A stretch of 64,000 nt of DNA from Inia geoffrensis (taxonomy: Eukaryota; Chordata; Mammalia; Artiodactyla; Iniidae). Position numbers and translations under genes: made by a program. Below the pieces are notes generated by a model that did not search any database, was not told the origin of the DNA, and worked only from the letters and a program-made list of their open reading frames with translations. This document shows, piece by piece, positions 48,665-62,328 of the stretch. Within the stretch, counting starts at the first letter, position 1. Every line of letters starts with the position of its first letter. The DNA is taken from the NCBI GenBank assembly GCA_036417435.1, contig CM070910.1, forward strand, positions 74,570,784 to 74,634,783, in the 5' to 3' direction.

Positions 48665-50401
48665 GCTCTGTCTTTTTCATTTAAATTTTCCGAATCTATA
48701 GCACCATAAGTGGAAGTGCCCTAGGCTCTCTAGCTTGGTTTTTTCTTTGTTCCAGGAAACACCATCCACTTCTCCAGAGTGGCTGTTGGCAATTTACATC
48801 CCGCCCATCAGCATAACAAGGCTGCCGGTTCTCCATGGCCTGTCCTGCCTCTCTGGATTTTACACATTTTTGGGAGGGCCCTTTTGATCGGTGGGAAGTG
48901 AGACTTCCTTGTAGTGTGGATTTCCATTGCAGGCTTGCTTGCTTGACCAAAAAGGGCGTATGCGTTTTTTCCTGAATATATTCAGGAAAAAACGCATATG
49001 CCCTTTTTGACAAAGTGCATCACTGTCGAACTGCTGCCTCTTTTCCTACGCTTTCAGAGCAGTTCTTATCTACCCCCTGATATCAGTTTTTCTGCAATTC
49101 TGCGTCCTATTCAAGTCCTCTTTACAGCCTTCCTTCAATAAATTTTTGGATGATAGGGGTCTTTTGGAACTCTGCAGGATTGTGAGTTACGGTGCCAAAA
49201 ATCTCCTTTTCTCAACTCGATTTCTTGTGAGCTGACCGCAAACCTGAAGAATTGCTTCAGGCCCTAATCTCGTTCCGGCATGGCACGCTGAGCCTTTGGT
49301 GAATTCTTCTTCCTGGAGGGAAATCAGAGTTCAATGTGCCCGTCCAAACACATTGAGTTAGCCGCTCATTGGTTCTCCTTATTCCTGCTCATCATCCACA
49401 GAAATTGCAAACTGTGCCAAACAAGAGATCAAAGGCACTGACTCTCCAAGTGGGGAGAATATTAATATCGCATCTGGAAAGGCGAACTCGAGTAACAGGG
49501 GGGGAAAATGGTGATGAATTTTAGAAATTTTGCCTGATCACTTCGTGGACCATATTCTGGGTTTTCCATGCATATTTTAGCAGAAGGATAAATCCCTTAA
49601 ACGTGGAGATTTGGGACCCGTGGAATGGGAATCATGCACCATTACCTCAGAGGGTCTGCATTCCCTCACCAATAGTATCAGCCCCAAGTGTCCAGCCTTA
49701 TCTGTCCCCCAGCTGTAGATGTAGAGGTGGTAAATCCATGATTTCTCGCAAGACTTCAAGGACTTATTTAAGAATTTATCTCTATTTCATAGTCCTTGTG
49801 CTTTCTTTTTCGAATTTATTTTTATAAGGGGATTTTGATTATTTACACTGCTGTGTGTATGCTGCTGTACACAAGTGATTTTCTTATGGAGACCTATAAA
49901 TATATGGGTTTTAAGTTTCTTCACAGTCAGGTTTATTCCTAGGTTTTGAATACGGGGTGTTGAGTCGATTTGGTTGAGCGAGGAGTAGGTCTTGTCTAAT
50001 ATATATTTGGCTTATGGAATGGTATCTGTCCTAATGTCCATCTCTGATTTTATGCAGCCTCCCCACTCTCCGTTGACCTTAAGCAAGCATAAATTTCTTT
50101 TGTAAATGTGAGACTCTGTTGTGTTTTGAAATGCAGTTCATGCGTAGTCGTGTTTCCATTCCCGGTATTAGTGATATCTTATGATGTTTCTTTTTCTGTG
50201 TGACTTATTTCACTTAGAATCATCGTAACTAAATCCACTCATTATGCTGCTACTGGTCTGTGGCCATTGATTTCATTGTTGAGTGATATTCCATTGTAGG
50301 GATGTACCACAACTTCTATATCCATTTTTCTCTTTCTGGGCTATTGAAGTTGTACCATAGTCAAGGTTCCCGTACACAGAGCAGCTCCAAACTTTGGTGT
50401 G
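48665..50401 (+). repeat. Satellite unit M27 (B head, A tail)
   Basis: Palindrome 48943-49014 is type B. Between about 49,220 and 49,345 the sequence switches to A ('ccaaacacattgagttagcc' follows the B-type 'gagttcaatgtgcccg'). The B-specific 10-bp insert is absent from the tail. Confidence 0.94.
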
Positions 50402-52134
50402 GCTCTGTCTTTTTCATTTAAATTTTCCGAATCTATAGCACCATAAGTGGAAGTGCCCTAGGCTCTCTAGCTTGGTTTTTTCTTTGTTCCAGGAAACACC
50501 ATCCACTTCTCCAGAGTGGCTGTTGGCAATTTACATCCCGCCCATCAGCATATCAAAGCTGCCTGTTCTCCATGAAGTGTCCTGCCTGTCTGGATTTTAC
50601 ACATTTTTCGGACGGCCCTTTGAATCGGTGGGAAAGGAGACTTCATTGTAGTGCAGATTTCAGTTGCAGGTGCTTGGTTGGCCAAAAAGGGCGTATGCGT
50701 TTTTTCCTGATTACATTCAGGAAAAAACGCATACACCCTTTTTAGCCACGTGCATCACTGTCGAACTGCTGCCACTTTTCCTTTGCTTTCAGAGCAATTC
50801 TTATCTACCACCTGATATCTGTTTTCTGCAATTCTGCGTCGCGTTCAAGTCCTCTTCACAGACTTCCTTCAATAAATTTTTGGATGATGGGGTCATTTGT
50901 AACTCTGCAGAATTGCGAATTACAGTGCCAGAAATCTCCTTTCCTCAACTCGCTTTCTTGTGAGCTGACCGCAAACCCGAAGAATTGCTTCAGGCCCTAA
51001 TCTCGTTCTGGCACTGCACACTGAGCCTTTGGTGAAATCTTCTTCCTGGAGGGAAATCAGAGTTCAATGTGCCCGTCCAAACACATCGAGTTAGCCGCTC
51101 ATTGGTTCTCCTTATTTCTGTTAATCTACCGCAGAAATTGCAAACTGTGCCAAACGAGAGGTTAAAAGCACAGACTCTCCAAGTTGGGAGAGTGTTACTA
51201 ACGCATCTGGAACTGCGATCTCGAGTACCAGGGGGCAAAAATGGCGATGAGTCTTAGAAATATTGCCTGGTCTCTTGGTGGACGATATTTTGGGTTTTCC
51301 ATTCATATTTTACCTGAAGGATAAATCCCTTAAACCTGGAGATTTGGGACCCTTGGAAAGGAAACCATGCACCATTACCTCAAAGGGTCTGCATTCCCTC
51401 ACCAATAGTATCAGCCCCAAGTGTCCAGCCTTATCTCTCCCACAGCTGGTGATGTAGAGGTGGTAAATCCAAGATTTCTCGCAAGCCCTCAAGGACTTAT
51501 TTAAGAATTTCTCTCTATTTCACAGTCCTTGTGCTTTCTTTTTCAAATTTATTTTTATAAGGGGATTTAGCTTATTTACACTGCTGTGTGTATGCTGCTG
51601 TACACAAGTGATTTTCTTATGGAGACCTATAAATGTATGGGTTTTAAGTTTCTTCACAGTCAGGTTTATTCCTAGGTTTTGAATACGCGGTGTTGAGTCG
51701 ATTTGGTTGAGCGAGGAGTAGGTCTTGTCTAATATATATTTAGCTTATGGAATGGTATCTGTCCTAATGTCCATCTCTGGTTTTATGCAGCCTCCCCACT
51801 CTCCTTTGACCTTAAGCAAGCATAAATTTCTTTTGTAAATGTGAGACTGTGTTGTGTTTTGAAATGCAGTTCATGCGTAGTTGTGTTTCCATTCCCGGTA
51901 TTAGTGATATCTTATGATGTTTCTTTTTCTGTGTGACTTATTTCACTTAGAATCATCGTAACTAAATCCACTCATTATGCTGCTACTGGTCTGTGGCCAT
52001 TGATTTCATTGTTGAGTGATATTCCATTGTAGGGATGTACCACAACTTCTATATCCATTTTTCTCTTTCTGGGCTATTGAAGTTGTACCATAGTCAAGGT
52101 TCCCGTACACAGAGCAGCCCCAAACTTTGGTGTG
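50402..52134 (+). repeat. Satellite unit M28 (C head, A tail)
   Basis: Palindrome 50678-50749 with C centre and 'catacacccttttt'. C-type to about 51,375 ('aaaccatgcaccattac'), then A ('ctcaaagggtctgcattcc'). EcoRI site lost ('ggtgaaatcttc'). Confidence 0.94.
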
Positions 52135-53862
52135 GCTCTGTCTTTTTTATTTAAATTTTCCGAATCTATAGCACCATAAGTGGAAGTGCCCTAGGCTCTC
52201 TAGCTTGTTTTTTTCTTTGTTCCAGGAAACACCATCCACTTCTCCAGAGTGGCTGTTGGCAATTTACATCCCGCCCATCAGCATAACAAGGCTGCCGGTT
52301 CTCCATGGCCTGTCCTGCCTCTCTGGATTTTACATTTTTTTCGGAGGGCCCTTTTGATCGGTGGCAAGTGAGACTTCCTTGTAGTGCGGATTTCCATTGC
52401 AGGCTTGCTTGGTTGGCCAAAAAGGGCGTATGAGTTTTTTCCTTTCAGGAAAAAACTCATACGCCCTTTTTGGCCAAGTGCATCACTGTCGAACTGCTGC
52501 CTCTTTTCCTCCGATTTCAGAGCAATTCTTATCTACCACCTGATATCTGTTTTCTGCAATTCTGTGTCGTGTTCAAGTCATCTTCACAGTCTTCCTTCAA
52601 TAAATTTTTGGATGATAGGGGTCATTTCGAACCCTGCAGGATTATGAGTTACAGTGCCAAAAATGTCCTTTTGTCAACTCGCTTTTTTGTGAGCTGACCA
52701 CAAACCCGAATAATTGCTTCAGGCCCTAATCTCGTTCCGGCATGGCACGCTGAGCCTTTGGTGAATTCTTCTTCCTGTAGGGAAAACATCGTTCAATGTG
52801 CCCGTCTAAACACATCGAGTTAACCGCTCATTGGTTCTCCTTATTCCTGCTCATCTTCCACAGAAATTGCAAACTGTGCCAAACAAGAGGTTAAAGGCAC
52901 TGACTCTCCAAGTGGGGAGAATGTTAATATCGCATCTGGAAAGGCGAACTCGAGTAACAGGGGGGGAAAATGGCGACGAATTTTAGAAATTTTGCCTGAT
53001 CACTTCGTGGAACATATTCTGGGTTTCCCATGCATATTTTAGCTGAAGGATAAACCCCTTAAACGTGGAGATTTGGGACCCGTGGAATGGGAATAATGCA
53101 CCGTTACCTCAAAGGGTCTGCATTCCCTCACCAATAGTATCAGCCCCAAGTGTCCAGCCTTATCTCTCCCACAGCTGGTGATGTAGAGGTGGTAAATCCA
53201 AGATTTCTCGCAAGCCCTCAAGGACTTATTTAAGAATTTCTCTCTATTTCACAGTCCTTGTGTTTTCTTTTTCAAATTTATTTTTATAAGGTTATTTAGC
53301 TTATTGACACTGCTGTGTGTATGCTGCTGTACAAAAGTGATTTTCTTATGGAGACCTATAAATGTATGGGTTTTAAGTTTCTTCACAGTCAGGTTTATTC
53401 CTAGGTTTTGAATACGCGGTGTTGAGTCGATTTGGTTGAGCGAGGAGTAGGTATTGTCTAATATATATTTAGCTTATGGAATGGTATCTGTCCTAATGTC
53501 CATCTCTGGGTTTATGCAGCCTCCCCACTCTCCTTTGACCTTAAGCAAGCATAAATTTCTTTTGTAAATGTGAGACTCTGTTGTGTTTTGAAATGCAGTT
53601 CATGCGTAGTCGTGTTTCCATTCCCGGTATTAGTGATATCTTATGATGTTTCTTTTTCTGTGTGACTTATTTCGCTTAGAATCATCGTAACTAAATCCAC
53701 TCATTATGCTGCTACTGGTCTGTGGCTTTGATTTCATTGTTGAGTGATATTCCATTGTAGGGATGTACCACAACTTCTATATCCATTTTTCTCTTTCTGG
53801 GCTATTGAAGTTGTTCCATAGTCAACGTTCCCGTACACAGAGCAGCCCCAAACTTTGGTGTG
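52135..53862 (+). repeat. Satellite unit M29 (type A, altered palindrome)
   Basis: 1,728 bp; the 7-bp shortfall lies in the centre of the palindrome (52413-52477). Otherwise A-like, with tail marker 'cagctggtgatgtagagg'. Confidence 0.95.
52413..52477. mobile_element. Variant palindrome with paired arm change and lost centre (M29)
   Basis: 65 bp instead of 72. The left arm reads 'gtatgagtttttt' and the right arm 'aaaaaactcatac', where the consensus has 'gtatgcg' and 'cgcatac'. A C-to-A change on one arm is matched by G-to-T on the other, keeping pairing. The consensus centre 'cctgaatatattcagg' is reduced to 'cctttcagg'. Confidence 0.9.
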
Positions 53863-55433
53863 GCTCTGTCTTTTTCATTTAAATTTTCCGAATCTATAGC
53901 ACCATAAGTGGAAGTGCCCTAGGCTCCCTTGCTTGGTTTTTTCTTTATTCCAGGAAACACCATACAGTTCTCCAGAGTGACTGTTGGCACATTACATCCC
54001 GCCCATCAGCATAAGAAGGCTGCCGGTTCTCCATGGCCTGTCCTGCTTCTCTGAATTTTCCACTTTTTTCGGACGGCCCTTTAGAGCGGTGGGAAATCAG
54101 ACTTCTTTTTACTGCAGATTTCCATTGCAGGCTTGCTTGGTTGGGCAGAAACGGCATATGCTTTTTTTCTTGAATATATTCAGGAAAAAACGCATATGCC
54201 CTCTTTGGCCAAGTGCATCATTTTCGAAGTGCTGCCTCTTTTCCTATGCTTTCAGAGCACTTCTTATCCACCACGTGATATCTATTTTCTGCAATTCTGC
54301 CTCGTGTTCAAGTCCTCTTCAGAGCCTTCCTTCAATAAATTTTTGGATGATAGGGGACATTTGTAACTCTGCAGGATTGTGAATTACAGTGCCCCAAATC
54401 TCCTTTTGTCAACTCGCTTTCTTGTGTAATGACCGCAAAACCGAAGAATTGCTTCAGGCCCTAATCTCCTTCCACAACTGCATGCTGAGCGTTTGGGGAA
54501 TTCTTCTTCCTGGAGGGAAATCAGAGTTCAATGTGCCCGTCTAAACACATAGAGTTAGTAGCTCATTGGTTGTCCTTATTCCTGTTCATCTTTTGCAGAA
54601 ATTGCACACTGTGCCAAACGAGAACTTAAAGGCCCCGACTCTCAAAGTGTGGAGAGGGTTAATAAAATATCTGGAACGTCGAATAAGAGTACTAGGGGTC
54701 GAAAATGGCGATGAGCTTTAGAAAGTTTGCCTGGTGACTTGGTGGAAAATATTCTGGGTTTTCCATGCATATTTTAGCTGAAGGATAAATCCCTTAAACC
54801 TGGAGATTTGGGAAACATGGAATGGGAACCATTCACCATTACGCCAAATGGTCTGCATTCCCTCAACAATCCTATCAGCCCCAAGTGTCCAGCCTTATCT
54901 CTTCCCCAGCTGTGGATGTAGAGGTGGTAAATCCAAGATTCCTCACAAGCCCTGAAGGACTTATTTAAGAATTTCTCTCTATTTCACAGTCTTTGTGTTT
55001 TGTTTTTCAAATTTATTTGTATAAGAGGAGTTATCTTATTTTCACTGCTGTGTTTATGCTGCTGTACACAAATGATTTTCTTACGGAGGCCTACAAATGT
55101 ATGGGTTTTAAGTTTCTTCATAGTCAGGTATATTCCAAGGTTTTGATTACGGGGTGTTGAGTGCATTTGGTTGAGCAACGAGTAGGTTTTTTCTAATATA
55201 TATTTGGCTTGTGGAATGGTATATGTCCTAATGTCAACCTCTGGTTCTATGCAGCCTCCCCACTCTCCTTTCCCCTTAAGCAAGCATAAGTTTCTTTTGT
55301 AAATGGAGGCTCTGTTGTGTTTTGTAATGCAGTTCATGCGTAGCCGTGTTTACATTCCCGGTCTTAGTGATAACTTATGAAGTTTCTTTTTTTGTGTGAC
55401 TTATTACACTTAGAATCATCGTACCGAAATCCA
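53863..55433 (+). repeat. Satellite unit M30 (type D, truncated at its end)
   Basis: Palindrome 54141-54212. Very close to M33 and M16. Ends at 'accgaaatccac', where about 200 bp spanning the next unit start is missing. Confidence 0.94.
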
Positions 55434-57126
55434 CCATAACTGGAAGTGCCCTAGGCTCTCTGGCTTGGTTTTCTCTTTGTTCCAGGAAACACCGTACAGT
55501 TCTCCAGAGTGACTGTTGGCAATTTCCATCCCGCCCATCAGCATAACAAGGCTGCCGGTTCTCCATGGCCTGTCCTGCCTCTCTGGATTTTAAATTTTTT
55601 TCGGAGGGCCCTTTTGATCTGTGGCAAGTGAGACTTTATTTTAGTGTGGTTTTCCATTGAGGCTTGCTTGGTTGGCCAAAAAGGGCGTATGCATTTTTTC
55701 CTGAATATATTCAGGAAAAAACGCATACGCCCTATTTGGCCAAGTGCAGCACTGTCAAACTGCTGCCTCTTTTCTACGCTTTCAGAGCAATTCTTATCTA
55801 CCCCCTGATATCTGTTTACTGCAATTCTGCGTCGTGTTCAAGTCCTCTTCACAGCCTTCCTTCAATAAATTTTTGGATGATAGGGGTCATTTGGAACTCT
55901 GCCGGATTGTGAGTTACAGTGCAAAAAATCTCCTTTTCTCAACTCGCTTTCTTGTGAGCTGACCGCAAACCCGAAAATTTGCTTCAGTCCCTAATCTCGT
56001 TCCGGAATGGAACGCTGAGCCTTTGGTGAATTCTTCTTCCTGTAGGGAAATCATCGTTCAGTGTGCCCGTCCAAACACATCGAGTTAGCCGCTCATTGGT
56101 TCTCCTTATTCTTGATCATCTTCTACAGAAATTGAAAACTGTGCGAAACAATAGGTCAAAGGCAGTAACTCCCCAAGTTGGGAGAATGTTAATATAGCAT
56201 CTGGAACGGCGAACTTGAGTACCAGGGTGCGAAAATGGCGATGAATTTTAGAAATTTTGCCTGATCACTTTGTGGACCATATTCTGGGTTTTCCATGCAT
56301 ATTTCAGCTGAAGGATAAATCCCTTAAACATGGAGATTTGGGACCCGTTGAATGGGAACCATGCACAATTACCTCAAAGGGTCTGCATTCCCTCACCAAT
56401 AGTATCAGCCACAAGTGTCCAGCCTTATCTCTCCCACAGCTGTGATGTAGAGGTGGTAAATCCAAGATTTCTCACAAGCCTTCAAGGACTTATTTAACAA
56501 TTTCTCTCTATTTCACAGTCCTTGTGTTTTTTTTTCAAATTTATTTTTATAAGGGGGTTTAGCTTATTTACACTGCTGTGTGCATGCTGCTGTACACAAG
56601 TGATTTTCTTATGGAGACCTATAAATGTATGGGTTTTAAGTTTCTTCACAGTCAGGTATATTCCTAGGTTTTGAATACGGGGTGTTGAGTCGATTTGGTT
56701 GAGCGAGGGGTAGGTCTTGTCTAATATATATTTGGCTTATATAATGGTATCTGTCCTAATGTCCATCTCTGGTTTTATGCAGCCTCCCCACTCTCCTTTG
56801 ACCTTAAGCAAGCATAAATTTCTTTTGTAAATGTGAGACTCTGTTGTGTTTTGAAATGCAGTTCATGCGTAGTCGTGTTTCCATTCCCGGTATTAGTGAT
56901 ATCTTATGATGTTTCTTTTTCTGTGTGACTTATTTCACTTAGAATCATCGTAACTAAATCCACTCATTATGCTGCTACTGGTCTGTGGCCATTGATTTCA
57001 TTGTTGAGTGATATTCCATTGTAGGGATGTACCACAACTTCTATATCCAGTTTTCTCTTTCTGGGCTATTGAAGTTGTACCATAGTCAAGGTTCCCGTAC
57101 ACAGAGCAGCCCCAAACTTTGGTGTG
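55434..57126 (+). repeat. Satellite unit M31 (type E, head partly A)
   Basis: Starts at the deletion joint ('cataactggaagtgcc'). It has the A form 'cggagggcccttttgatc' at ~55,600, then the E form 'ccattgaggcttgcttgg'. Palindrome 55672-55743 has two mismatches ('gtatgcattttttcc' left, 'acgccctatttggcc' right). Confidence 0.93.
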
Positions 57127-58860
57127 GCTGTGTCTTTTTCATTTAAATTTTCCGAATCTATAGCACCATAAGTGGAAGTGCCCTAGGCTCTCTAGCTTGT
57201 TTTTTTCTTTGTTCCAGGAAACACCATCCACTTCTCCAGAGTGGCTGTTGGCAGTTTACATCCCGCCCATCAGCATAACAAGGCTGTCGGTTCTCCATGG
57301 CCTGTCCTGCCTCTCTGGATTTTACATTTTTTTCGGAGGGCCCTTTTGATCAGTGGGAAGTGAGACTTCCTTGTAGTGCGGATTTCCATTGCAGGCTTGC
57401 TTGGTTGGCCAAAAAGGGCGTATGCGTTTTTTCCTGAATATATTCAGGAAAAAACGCATACGCCCTTTTTGGCCAAGTGCATCACTTTCGAACTGATGCC
57501 TCTTTTCCTACGATTTCAGAACAATTCTTATCTACCACCTGATATCTGTTTTCTGCAATTCTGTGTCGTGTTCAAGTCCTCTTCACAGTCTTCCTTCAAT
57601 AAATTTTTGGATGATAGGGGTCATTTGGAACTCCGCAGGATTGTGAGTTACAGTGCCAAAAATCTCCTTTTCTCAACTCGCTTTCTTGTGAGCTGACCGC
57701 AAACCCGAATAATTGCTTCAGGCCCTAATCTCTTTCGGCATGGCACGCTGAGCCTTTGGTGAATTCTTCTTCCTGTAGGGAAATCATCGTTCAATGTGCC
57801 CGTCTAAACACATCGAGTTAGCCGCTCATTGGTTCTCCTTATTCCTGCTCATCTTCCACAGAAATTGCAAACTGTGCCAAACAAGAGGTGAAAGGCACTG
57901 ACTCTCCAAGTGGGGAGAATGTTAATATCGCATCTGGAAAGGCGAACTCGAGTACCGGGGGGGAAAATGGCGATGAAATTTAGAAATTTTGCCTGATCAC
58001 TTCGTGGACCATATTCTGGGATTTCCATGCATATTTTAGCTGAAGGATAAATCCCTTAAACGTGGAGATTTGGGACCCGTGGAATGGGAATCATGCACCA
58101 TTACCTCAAAGGGTCTGCGTTCCCTCACCAATAGTATCAGCCCCAAGTGTCCAGCCTTATCTCTCCCACAGCTGTGGATGTAGAGGTGGTCAATCCAAGA
58201 TTTCTCGCAAGCCCTCAAGGACTTATTTAAGAATTTCTCTCTATTTCACAGTCCTTGTGCTTTCTTTTTCAAATTTATTTTTATAAGGTGATTTAGCTTA
58301 TTTACACTGCTGTGTGTATGCTGCTGTACACAAGTGATTTTCTTATGGAGACCTATAAATGTATGGGTTTTAAGTTTCTTCACAGTCAGGTATATTCCTA
58401 GGTTTTGAATACGGGGTGTTGATTCGATTTGGTTGAGCGAGGAGTAGGTCTTGTCTAATATATATTTGGCTTATGGAATGGTATGTGTCCTAATGTCAAT
58501 CTCTGGTTTTTTGCAGCCTCCCCACTCTCCTTTGACCTTAAGCAAGCATAAATTTCTTTTGTAAATGTGAGACTCTGTTGTGTTTTGAAATGCAGTTCAT
58601 GCGTAGTCTTGTTTCCATTCCCGGTATTAGTGATATCTTATGATGTTTCTTTTTCTGTGTGACTTATTTAACTTAGAATCATCATAACTAAATCCATTCA
58701 TTATGCTGCTACTGGTCTGTGGCCATTGATTTCATTGTTGAGTGATATTCCATTGTAGGGATGTTCCACAACTTCTATATCAATTTTTCTCTTTCTGGGC
58801 TATTGAAGTTGTACCATAGTCAAAGTTCCCGTACACAGAGCAGCCCCAAACTTTGGTGTG
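57127..58860 (+). repeat. Satellite unit M32 (type A)
   Basis: Perfect palindrome 57405-57476. Third member of the first D-E-A trimer. Confidence 0.95.
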
Positions 58861-60595
58861 GCTCTGTCTTTTTCATTTAAATTTTCCGAATCTATAGCAC
58901 CATAAGTGGAAGTGCCCTAGGCTACCTAGCTTGGTTTTTTCTTTATTCCAGGAAACACCATACAGTTCTCCAGAGTGACTGTTGGCACATTACATCCCGC
59001 CCATCAGCATAACAAGGCTGCCGGTTCTCCATGGCCTGTCCTGCTTCTCTGAATTTTCCACTTTTTTCGGACGGCCCTTTAGAGCGGTGGGAAATCAGAC
59101 TTCTTTTTACTGCAGATTTCCATTGCAGGCTTGCTTGGTTGGGCAGAAACGGCATATGCTTTTTTTCTTGAATATATTCAGGAAAAAACGCATATGCCCT
59201 CTTTGGCCAAGTGCATCATTTTCGAAGTGCTGCCTCTTTTCTTATGCTTTCAGAGCACTTCTTATCCACCACTTGATATCTATTTTCTGCAATTCTGCCT
59301 CGTGTTCAAGTCCTCTTCAGAGCCTTCCTTCAATAAATTTTTGGATGATAGGGGACATTTGTAACTCTGCAGGATTGTGAATTACAGTGCCCCAAATCTC
59401 CTTTTGTCAACTCGCTTTCTTGTGTAATGACCGCAAAACCGAAGAATTGCTTCAGGCCCTAATCTCCTTCCACAACTGCATGCTGAGCGTTTGGGGAATT
59501 CTTCTTCCTGGAAGGAAATCAGAGTTCAATGTGCCCGTCTAAACACATAGAGTTAGTAGCTCATTGGTTGTCCTTATTCCTGTTCATCTTTTGCAGAAAT
59601 TGCACACTGTGCCAAACGAGAACTTAAAGGCCCGGACTCTCAAAGTGTGGAGAGGGTTAATAAAATATCTGGAACGTCGAATAAGAGTACTAGGGGTCGA
59701 AAATGGCGATGAGCTTTAGAAAGTTTGCCTGGTGACTTGGTGGAAAATATTCTGGGTTTTCGATGCATATTTTAGCTGAAGGATAAATCCCTTAAACCTG
59801 GAGATTTGGGAAACATGGAATGGGAACCATTCACCATTACGTCAAATGGTCTGCATTCCCTCAACAATCCTATCAGCCCCAAGTGTCCAGCCTTATCTCT
59901 TCCCCAGCTGTGGATGTAGAGGTGGTAAATCCAAGATTCCTCACAAGCCCTGAAGGACTTATTTAAGAATTTCTCTCTATTTCACAGTCTTTGTGTTTTG
60001 TTTTTCAAATTTATTTGTATAAGAGGAGTTATCTTATTTTCACTGCTGTGTTTATGCTGCTGTACACAAATGATTTTCTTACGGAGGCCTACAAATGTAT
60101 GGGTTTTAAGTTTCTTCATAGTCAGGTATATTCCAAGGTTTTGATTACGGGTTGTTGAGTGCATTTGGTTGAGCAACGAGTAGGTTTTTTCTAATATATA
60201 TTTGGCTTGTGGAATGGTATATGTCCTAATGTCAACCTCTGGTTTTATGCAGCCTCCCCACTCTCCTTTCCCCTTAAACAAGCATAAGTTTCTTTTGTAA
60301 ATGGAGGCTCTGTTGTGTTTTGTAATGCAGTTCATGCGTAGCCGTGTTTACATTCCCGGTCTTAGTGATAACTTATGAAGTTTCTTTTTTTGTGTGACTT
60401 ATTACACTTAGAATCATCGTACCGAAATCCACTCATTATGCTGCTACTGGTCTGTTGCCATTGATTTCATTGTTGAGTGATAGTCCATTGTAGGTATGTA
60501 CCACAACTTCTACATCTATTTTTCTCTTTCTGGGCTATTGAAATTGTACCATAGTCAAGGTTCCCGTACACAGAGCAGCCCCAAACTTTGGTGTG
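58861..60595 (+). repeat. Satellite unit M33 (type D)
   Basis: Palindrome 59139-59210. Near-copy of M30 (for example 'ctttcttgtgtaatgacc' at 59,414 and 54,417), but without the M30 end deletion. Confidence 0.95.
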
Positions 60596-62328
60596 GCTGT
60601 GTCTTTTTCATTTAAATTTTCCGAATCTATAGCACCATAAGTGGAACTGCCCTAGGCTCTCTGGCTTGGTTTTTTCTTTGTTCCAGGAAACACCGTACAC
60701 TTCTCCAGAGTGGCTGTTGGCAATTTACATCGCCCACATCAGCATAACAATGCGGCCGGTACTTCATGGCCTGTCCTGCCTTTCTGGATTTTACACTTTT
60801 TTCGGGTGGCCCTTTTGAGTGGTGGAAGTGAGACTTTATTTTAGTGTGGTTTTCCATTGAGGCTTGCTTGGTTGGCCAAAAAGGGCGTATGCATTTTTTC
60901 CTGAATATATTCAGGAAAAAAACGCATACGCCCTATTTGGCCAACTGCAGCACTGTCAAACTGCTGCCTCTTTTCTACGCTTTCAGAGCAATTCTTATCT
61001 ACCCCCTGATATCTGTTTACTGCAATTCTGCGTCGTGTTCAAGTCCTCTTCACAGCCTTCCTTCAATAAATTTTTGGATGATAGGGGTCATTTGGAACTC
61101 TGCCGGATTGTGAGTTACAGTGCAAAAAATCTCCTTTTCTCAACTCGCTTTCTTGTGAGCTGACCGCAAACCCGAAGATTTGCTTCAGTCCCTAATCTCA
61201 ATCCGGAATGGAACGCTGAGCCTTTGGTGAATTCTTCTTCCTGTAGGGAAATTAGAGTGCAATGTGCCCGTCCAAACACATCGAGTTAGCAGCTAATTGG
61301 TTCTCCTTATTCTTGATCATCTTCTACAGAAATTGAAAACTGTGCGAAACAATAGGTCAAAGGCAGTAACTCTCCAAGTGGGGAGAATGTTAATATAGCA
61401 TCTGGAACGGCGAACTTGAGTACCAGGGTGCGAAAATGGCGATGAGTTTTAGAAATTTTGCCTGATCACTTTGTGGACCATATTCTGGGTTTTCCATGCA
61501 TATTTCAGCTGAAGGATAAATCCCTTAAACATGGAGATTTGGGAACCGTTGAATGGGAACCATGCACCATTACCTCAAAGGGTCTGCATTCCCTCACCAA
61601 TAGTATCAGCCACAAGTGTCCAGCCTTATCTCTCCCACAGCTGTGATGTAGAGGTGGTCAATCCAAGATTTCTCGCAAGCCCTCAAGGACTTATTTAAGA
61701 ATTTCTCTCTATTTCACAGTCCTTGTGCTTTCTTTTTCAAATTTATTTTTATAAGGGGATTTAGCTTATTTACACTGCTGTGTGTATGCTGCTGTACACA
61801 AGTGATTTTCTTATGGAGACCTATAAATGTATGGGTTTTAAGTTTCTTCACAGTCAGGTATATTCCTAGGTTTTGAGTACGGGGTGTTGAGTTGATTTGG
61901 TTGAGCGAGGAGTAGGTCTTGTCTAATATATATTTGGCTTATGGAATGGTATCTGTCCTAATGTCCATCTCTGGTTTTATGCAGCCTCCCCACTCTCCTT
62001 TGACCTTAAGCAAGCATAAATTTCTTTTGTAAATATGAGTCTCTGTTGTGTTTTGAAATGCAGTTCATGCGTAGTCGTGTTTCCATTCCCGGTATTAGTG
62101 ATATCTTATGATGTTTCTTTTCCTGTGTGACTTATTTCACTTAGAATCATCGTAACTAAATCCACTCATTATGCTGCTACCGGTCTGTGGCCATTGATTT
62201 CATTGTTGAGTGATATTCCATTGTAGGGTTGTACCACAACTTCTATATCCATTTTTCTCTTTCTGGGCTATTGAAGTTGTACCATAGTCAAGGTTCCCGT
62301 ACACAGAGCAGCCCCAAACTTTGGTGTG
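60596..62328 (+). repeat. Satellite unit M34 (type E)
   Basis: Palindrome 60872-60944, 73 bp because of one extra A. 'caggtcaaaggcagtaact'-like middle is shared with M31 ('gcgaaacaataggtcaaagg', 61,344 and 56,143). Confidence 0.94.
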
